NCBI GenBank assembly: GCA_007126175.1
Contig: SLBU01000045.1
Location: 1-8,310 of the forward strand
Source: Kiritimatiellia bacterium
Lineage (GTDB): Bacteria > Verrucomicrobiota > Kiritimatiellia > UBA8416
Length of the DNA stretch: 8,310 bases
Reading direction: 5' to 3'
A model generated the notes under the pieces. It was not told the origin of the DNA and did not search any database. It was given only the letters and a program-made list of their open reading frames with translations. The translations under genes and the position numbers were made by a program. Shown in pieces: positions 1 through 6,269 of the stretch. Numbering within the stretch: position 1 is the first letter of the stretch; each line of letters begins with the position of its first letter.

Positions 1-2
1 CC

Positions 3-1298
3 GGTAGTGCCTTTCATGGAAAGCACGGCTTCCTCTATTGTAGACGACGCTATCTCGCAGGCTTACTCTCCCCCGCCTCCGCCGCCATCTTCGCAACCGG
101 AATGGCCATCGGCATTTTCCTGCCTGCATCCATCCTCGTCGGGGCCTCTTACTACTGGGCGTTTCCCCTCCTCGTTCTCGGCATGGCCATTCAGCTCGGC
201 TGTCGCACGCCCGCAATCCGTCAGGCAGGCCTGGCAGTACTGGGCCTCGGCACCTGCTGGATCGGCTACACGGCCTGTCGGCAAGCCCCCCTCCCGCCTC
301 TCCTTCTGCCCTATGCCCTCGCTGGCGTCATCATCGTCGCCATGCTGGTTCATACCCCCGCAACCGTATTCTTGACAATCGCCGCCACGCTCCAACAACC
401 CTCCGAGCATATCGCACTACTCGCCAGCGCGGCCCTCATCCTCGGACTCTGCTGGCTGGCCGTGCTCGGGGGAACACTGCGGCGGGCGCGTCGTCCCTTT
501 GACCCGCCCTTGTCGCTCTTATCGAAGGCGGATCTCGCCTTTCCAGAACGCGCCTTGCAGGCAGCCCTGCAGGAAAACCGCCGCATGGCTCTCGGGCTGA
601 GCCAAGCCGCCCACGCGCTCGTATTCCCCAACCATGGCGCACCTTCTAGCGCACCCGATCAAACGGTCCGGGACGTCGAAAATGCGATGGATGCATTCAA
701 ACCGGCAGCCCAACGATACCTGCTGGAACTCACACGCTACCGTCTCCACAAACGACAAGCCCGGCTGCTCATGTTTCTCTTTATCAACATCGGTGATCTG
801 GAACGTATCAGTGATCACCTGCTCGCCGTGGCTGAAAACCTGCCCGAGCCGTCGCACCGCACCGCGTACCCTGAACCCATCCTGCAAGGCCTGGATGCCA
901 TGCTCGAAGTGACTGCCGATATTATCAACATCCTCGCACAATCCATGACCGGCAACCGCGCCCGAAAATCCCGCATCAGTGGCGCTGTCGAGGAAGCACG
1001 CGATCAAGCCCTGCAAAGGCTCGATCACTTCACCGATGTATTACAGAATCTGATTCTGCATAATGCCATCAAACCCAGCCGGGCCATCCGCATGCAGGAA
1101 CTGCGCTCCCATTTCGAAAGACTCATCCGCCACGTACGGGCTATCGCCGTCGCCGGGGAGCAGGAGGATTTCTGGATCGAACCCGATATCATCCATGAAC
1201 GCGCTACGCGTACCGCAACCGCCACCGGCCCCAAAGATCGCCTGACCGTTGCCCAAATGGACAAGCTGCTACAGGAGTCTACCCATGCATCCGCATAA
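3..1298 (+). CDS. Degenerate Na+/phosphate cotransporter-like membrane protein with C-terminal PhoU-like domain (5' partial)
   Basis: The frame is open from the window edge to TAA at 1296-1298, with no ATG, GTG or TTG before 102, and homology to the next gene extends upstream of 102, so the true start probably lies outside. The first ~160 residues are hydrophobic (AGLLSPASAAIFATG, AFPLLVLGMAIQL, LAVLGLGTCWIGYTA, LAGVIIVAMLVHTPATV, LLASAALILGLCWLAVLGG), implying several inner-membrane helices. These align in order with the downstream transporter, but its HSSAAS reads SPASAA (69-86), its QSSGAT reads VHTPAT (348-365), and both N-x-G-T segments are gone. About 90 residues of the last membrane segments are missing, so the PhoU-like domain follows almost directly, starting near SLLSKADLAF (about nt 516). 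That domain keeps an acidic ExxxD motif (ERISD, 801-815) of the kind that binds metal in PhoU. Transport activity seems unlikely (inference); a regulatory or scaffold role beside the intact copy is possible. Family membership is fairly sure, function is not. Confidence 0.8.
   Translation, partial: GSAFHGKHGFLYCRRRYLAGLLSPASAAIFATGMAIGIFLPASILVGASYYWAFPLLVLGMAIQLGCRTPAIRQAGLAVLGLGTCWIGYTACRQAPLPPLLLPYALAGVIIVAMLVHTPATVFLTIAATLQQPSEHIALLASAALILGLCWLAVLGGTLRRARRPFDPPLSLLSKADLAFPERALQAALQENRRMALGLSQAAHALVFPNHGAPSSAPDQTVRDVENAMDAFKPAAQRYLLELTRYRLHKRQARLLMFLFINIGDLERISDHLLAVAENLPEPSHRTAYPEPILQGLDAMLEVTADIINILAQSMTGNRARKSRISGAVEEARDQALQRLDHFTDVLQNLILHNAIKPSRAIRMQELRSHFERLIRHVRAIAVAGEQEDFWIEPDIIHERATRTATATGPKDRLTVAQMDKLLQESTHASA
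1273..1277 (+). promoter_or_regulatory. Shine-Dalgarno for the intact phosphate transporter, inside the upstream gene
   Basis: AGGAG lies 7 bases before ATG 1285 and within the last codons of the upstream gene, whose stop is at 1296-1298. It fixes the start at 1285 rather than the in-frame ATG at 1249, which has no such site. The 14-base overlap suggests translational coupling of the two proteins. Confidence 0.75.
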
Positions 1299-2994
1299 CC
1301 TGGGCTTTTATCTCATCCAGACCGCGGCCCTCTTCGCGGGACTCACGATTTTTCTCAGCGGCATGTCCTCTATGAGCAAAGGCTTGCAGGAAGCTGCCGG
1401 CAAAGGTCTGCGCCGTGTTCTCCAACGTGCCACGGCACATCGCATCCGTGCCTTATCTCTCGGCACAATGTTAGGGGGCTTGATCCACAGCAGTGCGGCA
1501 TCGGTTATGCTCATCGGGTTCATCAGTGCAGGCCTTGTAACCTTTGCCAGCAGCGTTCCCGTCATCCTTGGCATCAACATCGGCACAACCCTCTCCATGT
1601 TGATGATTTCCTTCCGCATCAGCAATGCATGCTGGCTAGCGATTCTCGTAGGCTTTACCATGCGTATGTGGTACCCTACCCGCGCAACCGGAACCGCACT
1701 ACTTGGCTTCGGTCTCATTTTCCTCGGCTTGAATATCATGAGCAATGCGATTTATCCCTTCCGCGATGAATTGGCACCGATCCTCAGATTCTCCGACGGA
1801 ACCACGATTCACGGCATGCTCACAGGCGTGCTCGCCTCCCTCGTATTCACGGCCATCATCCAAAGCAGTGGTGCCACCATCGGCATGGTTTTTGCCATGC
1901 TCACCGCTGGGGCCATGACCAGCTTTGAACAGGCCTACCCCGTGATTATCGGGGCCAACGTCGGAACCTGTGCAACGGCCCTGATCGGCGCAGCCCGCAG
2001 CACGGTCGAGGCCAAACGCTGCGCCCTCGCACACCTGCTCTTCAACCTGTTCGCGACCTCCCTCGCTATGCTCACAGCTCCCATCATGTACCGCTTGATC
2101 CCCATGACCACGCCCGGTATCGCAATCAGCGGTATCACACCACAAGCCCTCGTCTCCCAATGCGCCTATGCCAACGTAATCAAAATGATTCTCGCCGCCA
2201 CGCTTGCGCTACCCTTCACCGCCGCAATCGCGACAGCCATCAAATGCATACTCCCCAATCGCAAACAAGACGATATTGCCACGCTGCTCGCCCCGGAGTT
2301 GGCCACCTTGCCAGAAGACGCCCTGCAGGCTGCCATGCTGGAGTTGCACCGCATGGCCGAACTCTGCACCCAACGCCTCCAGGTGATGCCCCAGCTCCTC
2401 CTCCAACGACATACCGCCACTCGACTCACTTTACAGGAAACCGAAATCGCCGTCTCCACCATCCGCGATTCGATGCATCATTTCCTGCGCCAACTCACAA
2501 AGGGGAAGCTCACACGCCGACAAAGCTTATTAACAACATTACTCTACAACGGCATCGATCATATCGATCGAATTGCCGACCATATCAGCGTCTTGGCCCA
2601 AACGCTCTACGATCGACACCGTGCATCGCAGGCACAAATATCCCTACCGAACCTTACGCGTCTGCTCCAACTGAACCACTTGACCCTCGCAGTGCTGCAA
2701 GCACTCGAAGATGTTCTCGTGCCGCTGCCCAAGGACCGCAAACGCGCTGTACAAAAAACGCTGGCATGCCGTGACGCCTTCATGGTACTCATGTCCGAGG
2801 AACGCGAACAGATTGCCAGCGACTTGGCGGAAGCTGCCTGCACCCCCCGATCCGCTATTTTCCGCAGCCGCTATTTCACGGAACTGAGCCGTATCGTCAA
2901 ACATGCCCGGACGCTGGCGCTCCAAGCCCAGAACCCGGGCTTCCGGATCAAGCCCAAACGGCTTGGTAAAACCATTGATCTTATACATCCATGA
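1285..2994 (+). CDS. Na+/phosphate cotransporter family protein (PNaS type) with C-terminal PhoU-like domain
   Basis: This 569-residue protein resembles the NptA/YjbB family, in which an inverted-repeat membrane domain moves phosphate with sodium and a PhoU-like cytoplasmic domain follows; E. coli YjbB is of similar size. Repeat 1 shows HSSAAS at residues 68-73 and NIGTT at 98-102. Repeat 2 shows QSSGAT at 193-198 and NVGT at 225-228. More hydrophobic segments run to about residue 325. The PhoU-like domain spans about 333-560, with a DRIAD acidic motif at 428-432. The first motif has His where the family usually has Gln. The start at 1285 is chosen for its AGGAG; an ATG at 1249 would add 12 residues (MPKWTSCYRSLP) with no ribosome site. 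It overlaps the upstream degenerate paralogue by 14 bases and its TGA is 23 bases before carB, so the three probably form one operon. Direction (import or export) cannot be read from sequence. Confidence 0.9.
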   Translation: MHPHNLGFYLIQTAALFAGLTIFLSGMSSMSKGLQEAAGKGLRRVLQRATAHRIRALSLGTMLGGLIHSSAASVMLIGFISAGLVTFASSVPVILGINIGTTLSMLMISFRISNACWLAILVGFTMRMWYPTRATGTALLGFGLIFLGLNIMSNAIYPFRDELAPILRFSDGTTIHGMLTGVLASLVFTAIIQSSGATIGMVFAMLTAGAMTSFEQAYPVIIGANVGTCATALIGAARSTVEAKRCALAHLLFNLFATSLAMLTAPIMYRLIPMTTPGIAISGITPQALVSQCAYANVIKMILAATLALPFTAAIATAIKCILPNRKQDDIATLLAPELATLPEDALQAAMLELHRMAELCTQRLQVMPQLLLQRHTATRLTLQETEIAVSTIRDSMHHFLRQLTKGKLTRRQSLLTTLLYNGIDHIDRIADHISVLAQTLYDRHRASQAQISLPNLTRLLQLNHLTLAVLQALEDVLVPLPKDRKRAVQKTLACRDAFMVLMSEEREQIASDLAEAACTPRSAIFRSRYFTELSRIVKHARTLALQAQNPGFRIKPKRLGKTIDLIHP

Positions 2995-3005
2995 AAACAA
3001 CCAGC

Positions 3006-3012
3006 AAAGGAG
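3006..3012 (+). promoter_or_regulatory. Shine-Dalgarno for carB
   Basis: AAAGGAG ends 5 bases before ATG 3018. It decides the carB start. The in-frame ATG at 2991, which overlaps the transporter stop as ATGA, lies upstream of this site and has no purine-rich sequence of its own. Confidence 0.8.
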
Positions 3013-3017
3013 CGACC

Positions 3018-6000
3018 ATGCCGAAACTGACCGACATCCGTAGCGTACTCATTATTGGCTCGGGCCCCATCATTATCGGGCAAGCCTGCGAATTCGATTA
3101 TTCAGGCACACAGGCTTGCAAGGCATTGCGCGCACTCGGCTACCGTATCGTTCTCGTCAACTCCAACCCAGCCACCATCATGACCGACCCCGGCATGGCA
3201 GATGCCACCTATATCGAACCGCTCACCGTCCCATCCCTCGAACGCATTATCGCGCATGAACAACCCGATGCCTTGTTGCCCAACCTTGGCGGGCAATCGG
3301 CACTCAACCTTGCCTCCGATCTCGAAAAAAATGGTATCCTTGCAAAATACGGCGTCAAAGTTATTGGCGTGAAACTCGACGCAATCGAACGGGGCGAAGA
3401 CCGCATCGCATTCAAGAACACCATGGATCAACTCGGTATCGGCATGGCCCGTAGCACCGCCGTATACACCGTTGCCGATGCCGAGACCGTCGCAAACGAA
3501 TTGGGATATCCCGTCGTCATTCGCCCCGCCTTTACCATGGGCGGCACCGGCGGCGGAATCGTCTACAATATCGAAGAACTCCAGACGGTCGCAGCACGCG
3601 GCATCGCCGCCAGCCGGGTCAACCAGATCCTCGTCGAGGAATGTGTAATCGGATGGGAAGAACTAGAACTCGAAGTCGTGCGAGATGCCCAAAACAACTT
3701 GATCACCGTCTGTTTCATCGAGAATATTGACCCGATGGGCGTCCATACCGGCGATTCGTTCTGTGCGGCTCCGATGCTCACGATTGCACCCGAACTGCAA
3801 CAACGCCTGCAACAGGCTGCATATGCCATTGTCGAAAGCATCGAAGTCGTCGGCGGAACCAACGTCCAGTTTGCCTACGATCCCAATACGGACCGTATTA
3901 TCGTAATCGAAATCAACCCCCGCACCTCCCGCTCCTCGGCGCTGGCCTCCAAAGCCACCGGATTCCCCATCGCCCTCGTCTCCGCCATGCTCGCCGGTGG
4001 CATGAACTTGCGCGATTTCCCCTACTGGCGCGAGGGAACCCTCGATCGCTACACCCCATCCGGTGACTACGTCGTCATCAAGTTTGCCCGCTGGGCATTC
4101 GAAAAATTCAAAGGGGTCGAAGATAAACTCGGCACCCAAATGCGTGCCGTCGGCGAAGTCATGAGTATTGGCAAGAACTACAAGGAAGCCTTCCAGAAAG
4201 CCATCCGCGGCTTGGAAACCGGGCGCGACAGCCTCGGCGCGCCCTCCAAACTGCAAGCGCTTTCCCTGGAAGAACTCCTGCATCGCTTGGCAACCCCCAG
4301 TAGCGAAAGACATTTCGAATTATATGAAGCCCTGCGCAAGGGCGCATCTGTCGAAACGCTGAACATGATCACACACGTAAAGCCATGGTTTCTCGAGCAA
4401 ATGCGCGAACTTGTCGAACGCGAAGAGGAAATCAAATGCCACCAGGGAGCAGATCTTCCCCCGGATCTACTGCGCGCGGCGAAACAGGACGGTTTTGGCG
4501 ACCTATGCCTCGCGCGCTTGCTCGGCACAACCGAAGCGGCAATCCGTGCACAGCGCGAAGCGGCCGGTATTGTCGAGGGGTGGCATGCCGTTCCGGTGAG
4601 CGGCGTCAAGGATGCCGCCTATTACTACTCCAGCTACAATGCAGCAGACACCATCCCGGCGTCCAACAACCCCCGCAAAGTCATGATTCTCGGCGGTGGC
4701 CCCAACCGCATCGGACAAGGAATTGAATTCGACTATTGCTGCGTACACGCCGCTTTCGCCCTGCGCGAAGCCGGCTACGAAACCGTCATGGTCAACTGCA
4801 ACCCCGAAACCGTATCTACCGATTACGATACCTCCGATAAACTCTATTTCGAACCCGTTACGATCGAGGATGTTCTCCAAATCTACCACAAAGAAAATCC
4901 CGCCGGCATTATCTGCCAGTTCGGGGGACAAACGCCACTGAATATCGCCAGCGGCCTCGCCGAAGCCGGTGTCAATATCCTTGGCACCACGCCCGATGTC
5001 ATCGATCTGGCAGAGGACCGCGACCGCTTCAACGTCCTGATGCAAAAACTCCAGATTCCAATGGCCCCCAGCGGGATGGCCCTCAACGAAACACAGGCCC
5101 GCGAGATTGCAATGCGCATCGGCTATCCACTCATGGTCCGCCCCTCCTACGTACTCGGCGGACGCGGCATGGAAATCGTCTACGACGAGACCGCACTACA
5201 GGACTATATGGCCGCCGCCATGGGCGTGACACCCGATCGCCCCATCCTGATAGACCGCTATCTCGAAAATGCAATCGAAGCCGAAGCCGATGCGATCGCC
5301 GATGGAAACGATGCCTTTGTGCCGGCGGTAATGGAACATATCGAGCAGGCCGGCATCCATTCCGGCGACTCAGCCTGTGTGATCCCGCCCGTTAACATCC
5401 CCGCAAAACATATCGAGACCATTCGCACCTATACGCGTAAAATTGCGAGGGAAATGCATGTCGTCGGCCTCATGAATATCCAGTATGCCATCTGTAACGA
5501 TACCGTCTATGTGCTCGAAGCAAATCCACGCGCATCGCGAACGGTGCCCATCGTCTCCAAAGTGTGCGGCATCTCCATGGCACGCATCGCTACCGAAATC
5601 ATGCTCGGCAAAACGCTACAGGATTTCAAGTTCCCCGCCCAGATACTACCCCACTTCGGCGTCAAGGAAGCCGTATTCCCCTTCAATATGTTTCCGGAAG
5701 TCGACCCCGTGCTCGGACCCGAAATGCGATCCACCGGTGAAGTCCTCGGCCTCGATGATTCCTTTGGTCTCGCATTCTTTAAAGCACAGGATGCCGCACG
5801 CTGCACACTGCCGCTCAAGGGGACGGTCCTTCTCACGGTTGCCGAAAACGACCGCGGCTCCGCACTGCTGCAGGCCGCCAAATCCCTACGGGGCAACGGA
5901 TTCCAACTCCGCGCCACATCAGGAACCGCTGCCTTCCTCGAGGAGCACGGCGTCCCGAGCGACCCCATTCTCAAGATGCACGAAGGGCGACCCAATATCG

Positions 6001-6224
6001 CCGACGCAATCATGAATGGGGAAGTTCACCTGATTGTAAACACGCCAGCGGGTAAGCAAAGCCTGCATGATGACTCTTACATCCGCAAAACCGCAATCCG
6101 ATACAATATCCCCTATATTACGACCGTGGCCGCTGCCTGCGCGGCAGCGGAGGGCATCTCCGCACGCATCGCAGGACAAACGCCCGTCATCTCCCTGCAA
6201 CAACGTCATGCCGCGATAACCTGA
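3018..6224 (+). CDS. carB: Carbamoyl-phosphate synthase large subunit
   Basis: CarB makes carbamoyl phosphate from bicarbonate, two ATP and ammonia supplied by the glutaminase subunit CarA, feeding pyrimidine and arginine synthesis in the cytoplasm. The 1068-residue length fits the family (E. coli about 1070). The start MPKLTDIRS matches the usual CarB N-terminus. The N-terminal carboxyphosphate half has SGPIIIGQACEFDYSG near the start, FTMGGTGGG, and IEINPRTSRSSALASKATG with metal-ligand E298 and N300. An oligomerisation region covers about 400-550. The second, carbamate-phosphorylating half begins near residue 555 with LGGGPNRIGQGIEFDYCC and has SYVLGGRGMEIVYDE and LEANPRASRT (E834, N836). 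The MGS-like allosteric domain is about 935-1068; it keeps ATSGTA, the Lys before MHEGRP and the Asn of VNTPAG, positions that in E. coli contact UMP/IMP, so nucleotide control is plausible. The halves are homologous from an ancient duplication. carA is not in the window. No frameshift or missing catalytic motif was seen. Confidence 0.98.
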   Translation: MPKLTDIRSVLIIGSGPIIIGQACEFDYSGTQACKALRALGYRIVLVNSNPATIMTDPGMADATYIEPLTVPSLERIIAHEQPDALLPNLGGQSALNLASDLEKNGILAKYGVKVIGVKLDAIERGEDRIAFKNTMDQLGIGMARSTAVYTVADAETVANELGYPVVIRPAFTMGGTGGGIVYNIEELQTVAARGIAASRVNQILVEECVIGWEELELEVVRDAQNNLITVCFIENIDPMGVHTGDSFCAAPMLTIAPELQQRLQQAAYAIVESIEVVGGTNVQFAYDPNTDRIIVIEINPRTSRSSALASKATGFPIALVSAMLAGGMNLRDFPYWREGTLDRYTPSGDYVVIKFARWAFEKFKGVEDKLGTQMRAVGEVMSIGKNYKEAFQKAIRGLETGRDSLGAPSKLQALSLEELLHRLATPSSERHFELYEALRKGASVETLNMITHVKPWFLEQMRELVEREEEIKCHQGADLPPDLLRAAKQDGFGDLCLARLLGTTEAAIRAQREAAGIVEGWHAVPVSGVKDAAYYYSSYNAADTIPASNNPRKVMILGGGPNRIGQGIEFDYCCVHAAFALREAGYETVMVNCNPETVSTDYDTSDKLYFEPVTIEDVLQIYHKENPAGIICQFGGQTPLNIASGLAEAGVNILGTTPDVIDLAEDRDRFNVLMQKLQIPMAPSGMALNETQAREIAMRIGYPLMVRPSYVLGGRGMEIVYDETALQDYMAAAMGVTPDRPILIDRYLENAIEAEADAIADGNDAFVPAVMEHIEQAGIHSGDSACVIPPVNIPAKHIETIRTYTRKIAREMHVVGLMNIQYAICNDTVYVLEANPRASRTVPIVSKVCGISMARIATEIMLGKTLQDFKFPAQILPHFGVKEAVFPFNMFPEVDPVLGPEMRSTGEVLGLDDSFGLAFFKAQDAARCTLPLKGTVLLTVAENDRGSALLQAAKSLRGNGFQLRATSGTAAFLEEHGVPSDPILKMHEGRPNIADAIMNGEVHLIVNTPAGKQSLHDDSYIRKTAIRYNIPYITTVAAACAAAEGISARIAGQTPVISLQQRHAAIT

Positions 6225-6233
6225 ATCCAAGAC

Positions 6234-6261
6234 TTGCTTTTGGCGTATACCATGCAATAAT
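6234..6261 (+). promoter_or_regulatory. Possible promoter placed directly against the start codon (leaderless candidate)
   Basis: In the 45-base gap after carB, TTGCTT (6234-6239) and AATAAT (6256-6261) are separated by 16 bases. The -10 matches TATAAT at 5 of 6 positions, but the -35 only at 3 of 6. A start site about 7 bases later would fall at roughly 6268, essentially at ATG 6270. No Shine-Dalgarno lies between 6258 and 6270. No convincing terminator hairpin with a T-run is present in the gap, so read-through from carB remains possible. This is a pattern match only. Confidence 0.25.
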
Positions 6262-6269
6262 CCAACGCA

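Noticed and set aside
7..375. Proline- and serine-rich 122-residue open frame at the left edge
   Set aside because: It overlaps the frame whose protein aligns with the downstream transporter; its composition is a by-product of C-rich codons.
1249..1284. Upstream start for the intact transporter
   Set aside because: There is no Shine-Dalgarno, the 12 extra residues are unlike a membrane-protein start, and 1285 has a well-spaced AGGAG.
2991..3017. ATGA-overlap start for carB adding nine residues
   Set aside because: AAAGGAG lies downstream of it and serves 3018, where the usual MPK-TDI CarB start begins.
3663..4313. Minus-strand 216-residue open frame inside carB
   Set aside because: It is a shadow of C-ending codons in carB, has no recognisable domain and no ribosome site. 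The same applies to minus-strand frames at 1308-1745, 1699-2160, 4503-5045 and 5507-6013.
6252..6260. ATG CAA TAA minimal open frame before the c-di-GMP gene
   Set aside because: It is too short to call and probably chance; noted only because its TAA limits the start of the following gene to 6270.
6225..6269. CCAA/TTGG pairing as a carB terminator
   Set aside because: The stem is only about four base pairs with no following T-run.
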